A stretch of DNA of 64,000 nucleotides from Odoribacter sp. AF15-53. Lineage in GTDB: Bacteria; Bacteroidota; Bacteroidia; Bacteroidales; Marinifilaceae. The stretch's first letter is position 1. Each line of letters starts with the position of its first letter. Both the position numbers and the translations under genes were made by a program. The notes beneath the pieces were generated by a model. That model was not told the origin of the DNA and made no database searches. It saw only the letters and a list, made by a program, of their open reading frames with translations. The stretch spans positions 124,001-188,000 of the forward strand of contig NZ_QUHC01000003.1 in NCBI RefSeq assembly GCF_003479425.1, written 5' to 3'. Below, one piece after another: positions 8,368 to 17,871 of the stretch.

Positions 8368-9525
8368 TCATTTACCCGTTGTCTCCTCCGAGTGCATGTA
8401 AATCTTTTCCCATGCCTCGGTGGTCAATATTGCAAGCGTCTCCTTATCCATATCGAAAACCGAAACATACTTTTTACTGACAACGATATGCTTTTTCCAT
8501 TCAACAAAATCTTTATAGAGCAGCAACGTACAGATATCCGTCGGGTCTATGGCCTCTGACAACACGTGTGAATGCATCGTCATTGCCGTCGTATCCTTCG
8601 ATACATTATTTCCGGCCGATAATGTTATCAACGAATTATGAATTTTCCGTCTATCTACCAGAAGGTTACTTGAATTATACGTCAACATATAATCTCCGCC
8701 CAATAACACATTTCCATAAGATTTTGGAGCCGTCAATATATAAACTTTCTTTTTCCTGCCAACTGGCACCAGAATACAATTAACCGAAGTATTCTCGTAA
8801 AATGTGAAAAAACTATCGGCATTTTCTCTCAGCATCTTGAACGCAGCCTCTCTAGTGGCAATAAATTTTCTTTCCCTATTTCTATCCTTCCCTCCAATCA
8901 ATGGAAGCGTTGTAAAAGTATGATTCAACAAATCGGTAAATTGGTAACGAATCATGATACTATTGGGATTGTTTTTACCATAAAAAACAGTATTTATCTT
9001 ACCATCATCTACCTGATAAGACACATAGCCTCCTACCCTCGCCAAAAGTTCCGGATAATTCGCCACCAACTGGTAAGGACGCAACAATTCATCCATCGTG
9101 AAATGATTACGCCCGCCGGAACGATACGCCTCGTACTCCGACCCCGTTGTTGTCGCCACCATTAAAGGTTTACCCTTCACCACCTCGGTTCCGGCCAAAG
9201 GAGTAAAAATCTCGTCCAACCACTTTTTCAATTGCGAGGGAGCGCTTGCCCAGTAAAACGGGAACTGGAACACAACCGCTTTCGCCTCCGACAAAATCTT
9301 CTTGTACGCCTCGGCATCAAAAGACTTCGCATACAAATCCATGATGACAACACCCGGAATATTCTTCACGGCATCAATCAACGCTTTATTCGCCTGTGAC
9401 TCCTTGAAACTCGAATGAGCCAACAAGATCACAACATTTCCAGAATTCTTCGTTTCCTCCATTTTTTGTGCATTTAATAAACCCACAGATAAAACTACTA
9501 CAAGCATTATCAGTACTGTTTTCAT
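8368..9525 (-). CDS. Exported flavodoxin-fold NAD(P)H oxidoreductase fused to an unknown C-terminal domain
   Basis: 385 residues. Residues 1-19 (MKTVLIMLVVVLSVGLLNA) form a Sec signal peptide. Residues about 28-205 match the flavodoxin-2/KefF-MdaB family: VVILLAHSSFKESQANKAL for FMN phosphate binding, VVFQFPFYWASAPSQLKKWLDE, and TTGSEYEAYRSGG. From about 215 a second region of some 170 residues has no family I recognise; it contains MHSHVLSEAIDPTDICTLLLYKDFVEWKKH. The KefF/MdaB family is usually about 200 residues and cytoplasmic, so both the fusion and the signal peptide are odd. It lies directly upstream of the exported nitroreductase gene. The 267 bases beyond its start hold only AT-rich sequence. 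Confidence 0.7.
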   Translation of the reverse strand: MKTVLIMLVVVLSVGLLNAQKMEETKNSGNVVILLAHSSFKESQANKALIDAVKNIPGVVIMDLYAKSFDAEAYKKILSEAKAVVFQFPFYWASAPSQLKKWLDEIFTPLAGTEVVKGKPLMVATTTGSEYEAYRSGGRNHFTMDELLRPYQLVANYPELLARVGGYVSYQVDDGKINTVFYGKNNPNSIMIRYQFTDLLNHTFTTLPLIGGKDRNRERKFIATREAAFKMLRENADSFFTFYENTSVNCILVPVGRKKKVYILTAPKSYGNVLLGGDYMLTYNSSNLLVDRRKIHNSLITLSAGNNVSKDTTAMTMHSHVLSEAIDPTDICTLLLYKDFVEWKKHIVVSKKYVSVFDMDKETLAILTTEAWEKIYMHSEETTGK

Positions 9526-9792
9526 ACGTTCAGTTTAAAATTTACCACCTCTAATATACAAAAATTTATCCTTTTCTCGCTCCAAATATTTGATATAAAA
9601 ATATTTTCTTTCATCTTTAACATTAAAGACAAATTACCAGTCACAATTTAGTCGTGTAATTTCTTAAAAACGGGGTCAAGCGACGCTTTATTTTTTTAAA
9701 TGTAACCGAATTTAAAAAATACACGTAATAACATCAGGTTTATTACCAAATAAGTGAAAAGATCTGTTCTAAAAAAACTAAATATCTATATC

Positions 9793-11298
9793 ATGAAAAC
9801 AGAAAAATACGTGCTCGCACTAGACCAAGGAACAACCTCTTCCCGTGCGATCCTATTCAATCACAACGGGAATGTTGTTGCAAAAGCACAGAAACCGATC
9901 GAACAATACTTTCCTCATCCGGGTTGGGTAGAACATGACCCGAACGAGATCTGGTACTCGCAATCATCCGTTGCAGCCGAGGTCATCGCCAAGGCAGACC
10001 TCACGGGACTAGACATCGCCTGTATTGGGATCACGAACCAGCGGGAGACGACCATCGTGTGGGACCGGGAAACCTCGTTACCCGTGTACAGGGCCATCGT
10101 GTGGCAAGACCGGCGGACATCCGACATCTGCAAGGAATTGCAGGAAAACGGGTATACCGACATGATTCGGGAAAAAACGGGTCTATTGATCGACGCCTAT
10201 TTTTCTGCCACCAAGATCAAATGGCTACTGGACAACATTGAAGGTGTACGGGAACGTGCCGAAAAAGGGAAACTATGCTTCGGTACGGTAGACAGCTGGC
10301 TCGTGTGGAAATTCACGCACGGCCGTATACACGTGACAGATGTCAGCAACGCCTCACGTACCATGCTTTTCAACATACACACGCTGCAATGGGATAAAGA
10401 ACTTCTGGAACTCTTCGGTATTCCCGAATCCATGCTCCCGGAGGTGAAATCCAGCAGTGAAATCTACTCGGAAACTACTACCACCCTGTTCTCAACCAAA
10501 ATACCCATTGCCGGGATTGCCGGAGACCAGCAGGCCGCCTTGTTCGGTCAACTTTGCCTGGAACCGGGTATGACAAAAACAACTTACGGTACCGGATGTT
10601 TCATGGTAATGAACACCGGAAACGAGGTGATAAAATCCGAAAACAACTTGCTGAGTACCATCGCATGGAAAATCGGGAATACGGTCACTTACGCCTTGGA
10701 AGGTAGCGTGTTTGTCGGGGGTGCAGCCATCCAGTGGTTGCGCGACGGGATGAACCTGATTTCAAATGCCGCACAGAGCGAGACACTAGCCACATCTGTT
10801 CCAGATAATGGCGGGGTCTACTTCGTGCCTGCCCTCACAGGGATGGGCGCTCCCTACTGGGACCAATACGCCCGTGGCGCCATACTGGGTATCACCCGCG
10901 GAACAACACCCGCCCACATCACCCGGGCAACGCTTGAAGGTATCGCTTTTCAAGTCTACGACATCCTTAAAGCGATGGAACATGACACCCAACGCCCGTC
11001 CACGGAAATGCGGGTAGACGGGGGAGCCGTGGCCAACAATTTCCTGATGCAATTCCAAAGCAATATTTGCCGGACAAAAGTCATCCGCCCGAAAGTGCTG
11101 GAAACAACCGCACTGGGTGCCGCCTATCTGGCAGGTCTTGCCACCGGATTCTGGCGGGATTCCGAAGATTTGCGCCAACAATGGAGCGTAGATAAAGAAT
11201 TTAACCCGGAAGATACGGAAGAACATTCCGAGAAAATATTACACATGTGGCACAAGGCTGTGGCCCGGGCACAAGCATGGGAGGAACTGGGAGACTAG
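9793..11298 (+). CDS. glpK: Glycerol kinase
   Basis: 501 residues, the family's usual size. It phosphorylates glycerol to glycerol 3-phosphate using ATP. The FGGY-kinase marks are present: [15 protein letters not shown] at the N-terminus (phosphate 1 loop), [26 protein letters not shown] with the catalytic-type Asp, and [13 protein letters not shown]. The frame extends to a GTG at 9754, but ATG 9793 gives the standard family N-terminus, so it is preferred. It is followed after 57 bases by glpF, giving a glycerol uptake-and-trapping pair. No operator is recognisable in the 260 AT-rich bases upstream. Confidence 0.96.
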   Translation: MKTEKYVLALDQGTTSSRAILFNHNGNVVAKAQKPIEQYFPHPGWVEHDPNEIWYSQSSVAAEVIAKADLTGLDIACIGITNQRETTIVWDRETSLPVYRAIVWQDRRTSDICKELQENGYTDMIREKTGLLIDAYFSATKIKWLLDNIEGVRERAEKGKLCFGTVDSWLVWKFTHGRIHVTDVSNASRTMLFNIHTLQWDKELLELFGIPESMLPEVKSSSEIYSETTTTLFSTKIPIAGIAGDQQAALFGQLCLEPGMTKTTYGTGCFMVMNTGNEVIKSENNLLSTIAWKIGNTVTYALEGSVFVGGAAIQWLRDGMNLISNAAQSETLATSVPDNGGVYFVPALTGMGAPYWDQYARGAILGITRGTTPAHITRATLEGIAFQVYDILKAMEHDTQRPSTEMRVDGGAVANNFLMQFQSNICRTKVIRPKVLETTALGAAYLAGLATGFWRDSEDLRQQWSVDKEFNPEDTEEHSEKILHMWHKAVARAQAWEELGD

Positions 11299-11355
11299 TT
11301 CCCCCCTTTCAACTCATCGCTTTCAGTTTTTATCTCTTAACTTTAATCTTAAATC

Positions 11356-12090
11356 ATGTCTCCATTTACCGCAGAACTACTTGGAACGATGACCATGATC
11401 CTTTTGGGAGACGGCGTGGTAGCCAACGTCGTCTTGAAAAAGACCAAAGGATTTCAAAGTGGCTGGATCACGATCACGACAGCTTGGGCGCTTGCCGTGT
11501 TCACCGGAGTCGTCATCGCAGGGCCTTATAGCGGAGCTCACCTGAATCCCGCCATCACGATAGGTTTCGCTATTGCCGAGAAATTTCCATGGGCCAGCGT
11601 GCCCCCTTACATAATCGCACAAATGCTTGGAGCCGCATTAGGAGCCTTCCTTGTCTGGATCGTCTACTACGATCATTTCAAAGTTACGGAAGACCCTGCC
11701 GTGAAACTGGGTGTATTCTGCACGGCCCCCGAAATCCGCCACAATGTGGTCAACTTCGGGGTTGAACTCATCGCCACGTTCGTGTTAATGTTTTCCGTTT
11801 TCTACATCACGGGAGCGGAACTCATCGCAGATGTTGACACGACAACCCCCATCGGCTTAGGTTCCGTCGGGGCCATCCCCGTATCCTTCATCGTTTGGGT
11901 CATCGGGCTTTCTTTGGGAGGTGTCACCGGATACGCCATTAACCCGGCACGGGACCTGGCTCCCCGGATCATGCACGCCATTTTACCCATTCCGGGCAAG
12001 GGCAAAAGCGGCTGGGACTACGCTTGGATTCCCGTTTTAGGTCCCCTAGCCGGAACCCTGATCGCTGCCATCATTTACATGGTCGTGTAG
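11356..12090 (+). CDS. glpF: Glycerol facilitator, MIP/aquaporin family
   Basis: 244 residues with six hydrophobic segments. Both pore NPA boxes are present: GAHLNPAITIGFAIA and GYAINPARDLAPR. The Asp after the second NPA-Arg (NPARD) is the signature that separates aquaglyceroporins from water-only channels. It lets glycerol diffuse through the inner membrane, after which the adjacent glycerol kinase traps it. A strong terminator follows. Confidence 0.96.
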   Translation: MSPFTAELLGTMTMILLGDGVVANVVLKKTKGFQSGWITITTAWALAVFTGVVIAGPYSGAHLNPAITIGFAIAEKFPWASVPPYIIAQMLGAALGAFLVWIVYYDHFKVTEDPAVKLGVFCTAPEIRHNVVNFGVELIATFVLMFSVFYITGAELIADVDTTTPIGLGSVGAIPVSFIVWVIGLSLGGVTGYAINPARDLAPRIMHAILPIPGKGKSGWDYAWIPVLGPLAGTLIAAIIYMVV

Positions 12091-12095
12091 AGCAA

Positions 12096-12156
12096 AAGTC
12101 TATAAAGTCAAAAGCCACGATTTCATATCGACAGACCGTTTTGACTTTATAGACTT
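12096..12156 (+). terminator. Intrinsic terminator after glpF
   Basis: An 18-base perfect inverted repeat: AAGTCTATAAAGTCAAAA (12096-12113) and TTTTGACTTTATAGACTT (12139-12156). The T tract is short, but the stem is long. It could serve both strands, since dus ends at 12252 on the minus strand. Confidence 0.75.
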
Positions 12157-12251
12157 ACCCTTCCTCTCTTCAAAAAAATATTTGAACTCCTAAAAATTGG
12201 TCATTCCCAAATATTAAATCGTGGTAGTAACCAGTACTTATTTTTTCCCGA

Positions 12252-13259
12252 TCAGCCTTCCAAATCCTCTAAATCCATTGCCCCGTAGCGCTCGACAATC
12301 TTGTCGAATACCTCCCACAAGGTCTGAATATCGGGAGCTTGTAACATCTGAATCCGCAAATCTCGGAAATGCGGCAAACCTTTAAACATACAAGCCATAT
12401 GCCTACGCATATGAAATAACCCTCGCACCTCATCCAGCCACGCCATCGACAACAATATCTGTTCTTTGATAATATTCACCTGTTCTTGAACCGATTGTTC
12501 CGGTAACTTCTCTCCCGTTTCTAGATAATGTTTAATCTGTTCGAATATCCAGGGCTTCCCGATCGTAGCTCGCCCGATCATCACCCCGTCAACGCCATAC
12601 CGTTCAAAAGCCTCTTTCGCCTTCTCGGGAGAATCGATATCCCCGTTCCCGATAATAGGAATCTTTATCCGGGGATTCTGTTTTACCCGGGCAATCGGCT
12701 CCCAATCCGCCTCTCCCTTATACATCTGCGAACGAGTCCGCCCGTGTATGGCCAGCGCACTGATCCCGATATCCTGCAAACGTTCCGCCACGTCATCAAT
12801 GATAATATTCTCGCAATCCCAACCTAGGCGGGTCTTCGCCGTCACCGGGATATTCACAGCCTGCACGATCTGCCGGGCCATTTCCACCATCAAAGGCACG
12901 TCCCGTAGCATTCCCGCCCCGGCTCCTTTCCCGGCAACCCGTTTCACCGGGCACCCAAAATTGATATCAATAAAATCAGGCTTCACTTCCTCGACCATCT
13001 TGGCCGCTTCGACCATCGAATCGATAAACCGCCCGTAAATCTGTATCGTCACCGGGCGTTCCGTATCCTCGATCGTCAACTTCCTGACTGTCTTGTCGAT
13101 CGAACGAACCAAGGCATCCGCTGACACGAACTCTGAATAGAGCCAATCCGCCCCGTAACGCTTACAAAATTTCCGGAAAGGGGGATTCGTTACCTCTTCC
13201 ATCGGTGCCAAAATTAACGGCCGTTCTCCTACATCTTTTCCTCCGACAATCATCTTCAA
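12252..13259 (-). CDS. dusB: tRNA-dihydrouridine synthase
   Basis: 335 residues. It reduces uridines in the D-loop of tRNA using FMN and NADPH. Family marks are LAPMEEVTNPPFRKFC near the N-terminus (FMN binding), INFGCPVKRV with the catalytic Cys near residue 100, TAKTRLGW, AIHGRTRSQMY and GNGDIDSPEKA near the FMN phosphate site. The DusB subfamily is the usual single or main Dus in Bacteroidota; I assign the symbol by that resemblance. It is transcribed divergently from the envelope genes at 13325. Its 3' end faces the glpF terminator. Confidence 0.92.
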   Translation of the reverse strand: MKMIVGGKDVGERPLILAPMEEVTNPPFRKFCKRYGADWLYSEFVSADALVRSIDKTVRKLTIEDTERPVTIQIYGRFIDSMVEAAKMVEEVKPDFIDINFGCPVKRVAGKGAGAGMLRDVPLMVEMARQIVQAVNIPVTAKTRLGWDCENIIIDDVAERLQDIGISALAIHGRTRSQMYKGEADWEPIARVKQNPRIKIPIIGNGDIDSPEKAKEAFERYGVDGVMIGRATIGKPWIFEQIKHYLETGEKLPEQSVQEQVNIIKEQILLSMAWLDEVRGLFHMRRHMACMFKGLPHFRDLRIQMLQAPDIQTLWEVFDKIVERYGAMDLEDLEG

Positions 13260-13324
13260 TCAAATAAGTTTTGTCGCGAAAATAATAATTTCTATCTTTA
13301 ACTCACGAAATAAAGAGAACGGAT

Positions 13325-13849
13325 ATGTCTATACTTAAAATAATTCTTATCGGATTACTCGTCCTAGCCCCGGAAAAAGACGGTTGGGTAAAAATAAACG
13401 GGGATAATTACATCTCTTTTTTCTTTCCCAGCCGGGGAGAGCGTTTGAAAAAAGAGGTGAACGGTATGCGATCTTGGATATTCCAAACCAAAAACATCAC
13501 CAGCGTGTTCGGGGCCGTTTGCACCCAACTGACAAAAGAAAAAGGAGTTCTGGATGCCTATACGGTCAACCAGTTATACATATCCATGAAAAAAGAATCG
13601 GTTGCCCTACCCTCGGCAAATCTCGTCAGCGAAACCGTCATCCCTAGCAAGAACATGGAAATCTGGGAAATCTGTTACACCGTCATGAAAGATGAACATG
13701 AAATGACCTATTTTAAACGATTTATATTCAGAGATAATTGCATGTATCAACTCACCATCGGGGGAAAAACCGAAGACCTGGAAGAAATCAAACCGCAAAA
13801 AGAGAAATTTTTTAACTCGGTCAGATTTAACGAAGAGACTCGTAAATAA
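13325..13849 (+). CDS. Hypothetical exported protein
   Basis: 174 residues. The N-terminus (MSILKIILIGLLVLA) looks like a short signal peptide or anchor, followed by an alternating beta-strand pattern such as WVKINGDNYISFFFPSRGE and YFKRFIFRDNCMYQLTIGG. The layout resembles small PsbP/DUF1795-like proteins that sense or bind at the envelope, but I cannot assign a family. The next gene, a predicted outer-membrane barrel, begins 21 bases after the stop, so the two are likely co-expressed. A TATCTTTA sequence (one mismatch to the -7 consensus) lies about 30 bases upstream. Confidence 0.7.
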   Translation: MSILKIILIGLLVLAPEKDGWVKINGDNYISFFFPSRGERLKKEVNGMRSWIFQTKNITSVFGAVCTQLTKEKGVLDAYTVNQLYISMKKESVALPSANLVSETVIPSKNMEIWEICYTVMKDEHEMTYFKRFIFRDNCMYQLTIGGKTEDLEEIKPQKEKFFNSVRFNEETRK

Positions 13850-13870
13850 ACCCATTACAATCATAATATC

Positions 13871-14698
13871 ATGAGAAGCATTATTATCACGTTGACCTTA
13901 TTACTATCCTTTTCCCTCCTCGCCCAAGCGGGAAAGACCTGTCAAGCCGACACGATCGACGCTAAAATAAAGCAGGTTCACCTTCAAGAGAAGAAGAGCA
14001 AAGGAGATATCTGGAAAACAGAAGTGTTAAGCGATCCCATCCATCGCCGGGTGTACCAACGTAGCCAGAACCCACGATTCCGGGGACACTGGAGCGGGTT
14101 CAACCTCGGGTTTGCGGATTTTGCCAATGTCAAGTACAAACTGGACGAGGAATCGGATTACATGGATTTGGAACGTAAGAATTCACTCGTGATGCAATTC
14201 AACATGTTCCAGTATAGCATGCGTTTGAATTCCCTCAATAACATCGGACTTGTCACGGGGGTAGGCCTCGAATACCAACGCCTGAGATTTGAACACAAAA
14301 ATAGCATACTCCGCGGTGAAAACGGGCATATCGCTCCCCTGACCATGGATCACGTGAAAAAAAGTTCTCTCAAGAATCTCTACCTTACCGTTCCCCTCAT
14401 GTTCGAATGGCAATTCCCGGCCAAGAAGTACCAACGTGCTTACGTGGCCGCCGGGATCATGGGCGGTCTGAGATTACACACGAAAACCAAAATTGTCTAC
14501 AAGAATGAAAACGGGGATACCCGTCGCTTAAAACATTCCGGGAATTACAACATGAACCCCGTGAAAGCGGATGCCGTTGTCCGCATCGGTTACTACAAAC
14601 TGGCATTATGGGGAAGCTACACGATAAACAACATGATGAAATCCGACAAAGCTCCCGAAGTCCACCCGTTCACGATCGGGTTCGGGGTAAACTTCTGA
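13871..14698 (+). CDS. Outer-membrane beta-barrel protein (PorT/OmpA-like barrel)
   Basis: 275 residues. A signal peptide (MRSIIITLTLLLSFSLLAQA) precedes a charged linker of about 55 residues. From GHWSGFNLGFADFANV a barrel of about eight strands can be followed, with alternating residues and short turns: LNNIGLVTGVGLEYQRL, NLYLTVPLMFEWQFP, AYVAAGIMGGLRLH. The final strand ends in FTIGFGVNF, with the terminal Phe required for barrel assembly. It matches the general outer-membrane beta-barrel family of Bacteroidota; no ligand is evident. It follows the 174-residue exported protein. Confidence 0.75.
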   Translation: MRSIIITLTLLLSFSLLAQAGKTCQADTIDAKIKQVHLQEKKSKGDIWKTEVLSDPIHRRVYQRSQNPRFRGHWSGFNLGFADFANVKYKLDEESDYMDLERKNSLVMQFNMFQYSMRLNSLNNIGLVTGVGLEYQRLRFEHKNSILRGENGHIAPLTMDHVKKSSLKNLYLTVPLMFEWQFPAKKYQRAYVAAGIMGGLRLHTKTKIVYKNENGDTRRLKHSGNYNMNPVKADAVVRIGYYKLALWGSYTINNMMKSDKAPEVHPFTIGFGVNF

Positions 14699-14714
14699 AC
14701 CAAGATATTCACTT

Positions 14715-14758
14715 CAAAATCCACGCCTGCCGAACAACGCCATACGTGGATTTTGTTT
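14715..14758 (+). terminator. Intrinsic terminator after the barrel gene
   Basis: CAAAATCCACG (14715-14725) pairs with CGTGGATTTTG (14745-14755), followed by TTTTA. Confidence 0.75.
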
Positions 14759-14877
14759 TATACCCGTTTTCCGACAGAAATCAAGCATCACGAAACATTA
14801 TATTCGAAATTCTTTTCATACCTCCACTTGTTTTTATAAATTCGTCCCTCAAATACTCAAACACAAAATTTATAAAA

Positions 14878-16509
14878 ATGAGAAAACTATTCCTATTTCT
14901 ATCTTTAGGTATTTTCATGTTCTCTTGTAAAGAGGCCAAGAAAGAAACCAAGCAAAGTCCCTACCAGCCTCTCGCTGACCAATACGCGGAATTTGCTTTG
15001 ACCACGGACATCTCCAAACTGACAGAAAACGAGAAGAAGATGATCCCGCTCTTCATCGAAGTGGCACATATCATGGAGGATATCTTCTGGCAGAATGCCT
15101 ACGGGGACAAAAGTGAATTGATGCAACAATTCGCCCAGGATTCTGCGGCTCTCAAATACATCTCTATCAACTACGGCCCTTGGGATCGTTTGAACGCCAA
15201 CCAACCCTTCATCGACGGCTTCGGCCCGAAACCGCTAGGAGCCAATTTCTACCCCACGGACATGACCAAAGAGGAATTCGACGCTTTGAAAGATCCTCGG
15301 AAAACCGACTGGTACAGCGTCATCCGCCGGGACACGACCGGACAACTTATCGTGCTTTCTTTCCATGAAGCATACCCGGAAGAAGTGGCAAAAGCTTCCG
15401 AATTACTGGATCAAGCCGCCGAATTAGCCGAAGACCCGGGCTTAAAAAAATACTTATCCTTGAGAGCAAAAGCTCTTCTTGATGATGACTACTTAGCCAG
15501 TGATCTAGCATGGATGGATATGCAAGACAACACGCTTGATTTCGTGGTCGGCCCGATCGAAACCTACGAAGATCAATTATACGGGTACAAAGCCGCTCAC
15601 TCCGGCCAAATCCTTGTAAAAGATAAAGAATGGAGCAAACGCCTCTCTTTATACGCTCAATATTTACCTAGATTACAGGAAAACTTACCCGTACCCGCGG
15701 CATACAAAAAAGAAAAAGCAAATGCGAACCCCGATATGAACGCTTACGACGTAATCTACTATGCGGGAGATTGTAATGCCGGAAGTAAAAACATCGCCAT
15801 CAACTTACCGAACGACCCGAGAGTACACGCTGCCAAGGGAAGCCGTAAACTGCAATTAAAGAATTCCATGCAAGCCAAATTCGACAAAATGGTCGTGCCG
15901 ATCTCCAAGTTGTTGATTAACCCCGAACAACAGAAACACGTCAACTTCGACGCTTTCTTCGAGAATACCATGTTCCACGAAGTCGCTCACGGGCTAGGGG
16001 TGAACTACACGATTAAAGATAAACAAGACGTTCGTTCCGCTTTACAAAACTACTATACCTCTATCGAAGAGGGTAAAGCCGATATCTTGGGACTATTCCT
16101 CGTTACCAAACTGGCTGAGTGGGACATTATCAAAAACAAGGACCTCATGGATAATTACGTGACTTTCATTGCCGGAATCTTCCGTTCCACCCGCTTTGGG
16201 GCCGCCAGTGCTCACGGTAAAGCCAACATGATGCAATTCGCTCATTTCATGGAAAGCGGAGCTATTTCCAGAGACGAAGCCACGGGCTACTACACGATCG
16301 ACTTCGAAAAAATGAAGAAAGACATCGAGGTAATCGCTGGAGAATACATCACGATCGAAGGTGACGGTGACATCGAAACTGCCGCTAAACTCGTCGCAGA
16401 AAAAGGTATCGTAACCCCGGTTTTACAAAAAGATCTCGACCGCATCGCGGATGCAAATATCCCGAAAGACATCTTTTTTAAACAAGGAAAAGAAGTCCTA
16501 GGATTGTAA
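14878..16509 (+). CDS. M49-like (dipeptidyl-peptidase III family) zinc metallopeptidase lipoprotein
   Basis: 543 residues. The start is ATG 14878, which gives a clean lipoprotein signal (MRKLFLFLSLGIFMFSC, lipobox FMFSC). The frame runs 90 codons further upstream, but that extension crosses the previous gene and its terminator. The zinc site is FHEVAHGLG (about residue 366), with the second motif SIEEGKADILGLF supplying the third ligand, as the EExxAD/E motif does in M49 enzymes. Classical DPP III has HExxGH (one residue longer); this protein has the short HExxH form, as in the plant Nudix-3-type relatives. It is probably a surface or periplasmic peptidase, not a Nudix hydrolase, since no Nudix box is seen. 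Confidence 0.75.
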   Translation: MRKLFLFLSLGIFMFSCKEAKKETKQSPYQPLADQYAEFALTTDISKLTENEKKMIPLFIEVAHIMEDIFWQNAYGDKSELMQQFAQDSAALKYISINYGPWDRLNANQPFIDGFGPKPLGANFYPTDMTKEEFDALKDPRKTDWYSVIRRDTTGQLIVLSFHEAYPEEVAKASELLDQAAELAEDPGLKKYLSLRAKALLDDDYLASDLAWMDMQDNTLDFVVGPIETYEDQLYGYKAAHSGQILVKDKEWSKRLSLYAQYLPRLQENLPVPAAYKKEKANANPDMNAYDVIYYAGDCNAGSKNIAINLPNDPRVHAAKGSRKLQLKNSMQAKFDKMVVPISKLLINPEQQKHVNFDAFFENTMFHEVAHGLGVNYTIKDKQDVRSALQNYYTSIEEGKADILGLFLVTKLAEWDIIKNKDLMDNYVTFIAGIFRSTRFGAASAHGKANMMQFAHFMESGAISRDEATGYYTIDFEKMKKDIEVIAGEYITIEGDGDIETAAKLVAEKGIVTPVLQKDLDRIADANIPKDIFFKQGKEVLGL

Positions 16510-16530
16510 AAGTCTCCTTCGCGAGTTGCA

Positions 16531-16616
16531 AGTTACAAGTTAACAGGTTGTCGGTTATTGCCAGCCACATAAGGCTAACACTTTAATTCGAACCTTTAAC
16601 TTGTAACTTTTTTTTG
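16531..16616 (+). terminator. Intrinsic terminator after the M49-like peptidase gene
   Basis: AAGTTACAAGTTAA (16531-16544) pairs with TTAACTTGTAACTT (16596-16609), and eight T residues follow. The loop is long (about 50 bases). Confidence 0.65.
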
Positions 16617-16709
16617 ACACCCACCCTTTTCCACGCCTCTATTCCCCATCCTTTTTCATGTCCTGTAACTTATCCCCTTCTTGTAACGATATAAACAGAA
16701 AAAAGAAAC

Positions 16710-17867
16710 ATGAAAAAGTTATTTTCCAGTACCATATCTAAACTAATTATTGCCGTAATCATTGGAATTTTGTTAGGACTCATCGCAAATGAAGGGTTTA
16801 TGAATATTGTTGTTACCGTGAAATATATCTTGGGACAGATTATCTTTTTCATGGTTCCGTTGATCATTCTCGGATTCGTTTCCTATTCTATCGCCAAGAT
16901 GAAGGATAATGCCTCCAAGATGCTGGGGTTAGCTCTCGCTATCGCCTATCTGTCCTCGATCGGGGCCGCATTCTTCGCTATGGGAACGGGTTACACGCTG
17001 ATACCTCACCTATCCATTGAACCCGTGAAAGAAGGTCTACAACAACTTCCGCCCCTGGTATTCCGACTAGATATACCTCCCGTGGTAAGCGTTATGACCG
17101 CACTCGTGCTGGCCATCATGATCGGGCTAGCCACGGTATGGACAAAATCAGTACTCTTTGAAAACCTACTGGACAACTTCCAGAAAATGGTTCTCTTACT
17201 CATTAACCGAATCCTGATCCCCTTGCTACCCTATTTCATCGCAGCCAATTTCTGTGCCCTCAGCTACGAGGGAGCCATTACCAAACAATTACCCATATTC
17301 TTGGGAGTTATGGTTATCGTGATTCTCTCTCAGTTCATCTGGCTCACATTTCTATACGTGTTGGCTGGGGCTATTTCGAAAAAGAACCCGTGGTTAGTCC
17401 TCAAATACTACGGCCCGGCCTATCTTACCGCGGTAGGAACCATGTCTTCCGCCGCCACCCTGGCCGTGGCACTGAAATGTGCCAAGAAAAGTCCGGTATT
17501 GAAAGACGATGTCATTGATTTTGCTGTACCCCTGTTCTCGAACATACACCTTTGCGGATCAATTCTCACCGAAGTCTTCTTCGTGATGACCGTATCCCTC
17601 ATGCTTTATGGCACTTTGCCCTCGATAAGCATCATGGTTTTATTTATCATTTTACTCGGAATATTCGCTATCGGGGCACCGGGTGTACCCGGCGGAACCG
17701 TTATCGCCTCTCTTGGAATCGTGATCTCCGTGCTGGGCTTTGATGAAGCCGGAACAGCACTACTCCTCACGATTTTCGCCTTACAGGATAGTTTCGGTAC
17801 GGCTTGTAACATCACCGGTGACGGAGCCTTAACGCTAATTATGAGCACAACATCAAAATCCGCCTGA
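16710..17867 (+). CDS. Dicarboxylate/amino acid:cation (Na+ or H+) symporter, DAACS family
   Basis: 385 residues with about eight long hydrophobic segments plus re-entrant regions. The GltP/GltT family marks are visible: MVPLIILGFVSYSIAKM near helix 3, TMSSAATLAVALKCAK matching the serine-rich re-entrant loop, and GAPGVPGGTVIASLGIV in the second hairpin, ending in DSFGTACNITGDGAL, which carries the Na+/substrate-binding Asn and Asp. It imports glutamate, aspartate or C4-dicarboxylates. It is monocistronic and convergent with the ABC permease gene, which ends only 4 bases away on the other strand. Confidence 0.88.
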   Translation: MKKLFSSTISKLIIAVIIGILLGLIANEGFMNIVVTVKYILGQIIFFMVPLIILGFVSYSIAKMKDNASKMLGLALAIAYLSSIGAAFFAMGTGYTLIPHLSIEPVKEGLQQLPPLVFRLDIPPVVSVMTALVLAIMIGLATVWTKSVLFENLLDNFQKMVLLLINRILIPLLPYFIAANFCALSYEGAITKQLPIFLGVMVIVILSQFIWLTFLYVLAGAISKKNPWLVLKYYGPAYLTAVGTMSSAATLAVALKCAKKSPVLKDDVIDFAVPLFSNIHLCGSILTEVFFVMTVSLMLYGTLPSISIMVLFIILLGIFAIGAPGVPGGTVIASLGIVISVLGFDEAGTALLLTIFALQDSFGTACNITGDGALTLIMSTTSKSA

Positions 17868-17871
17868 AAAT

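Noticed and set aside
14608-14877. Long N-terminal extension of the M49-like peptidase
   Set aside because: It runs through the previous gene and its terminator; ATG 14878 gives a proper lipoprotein signal.
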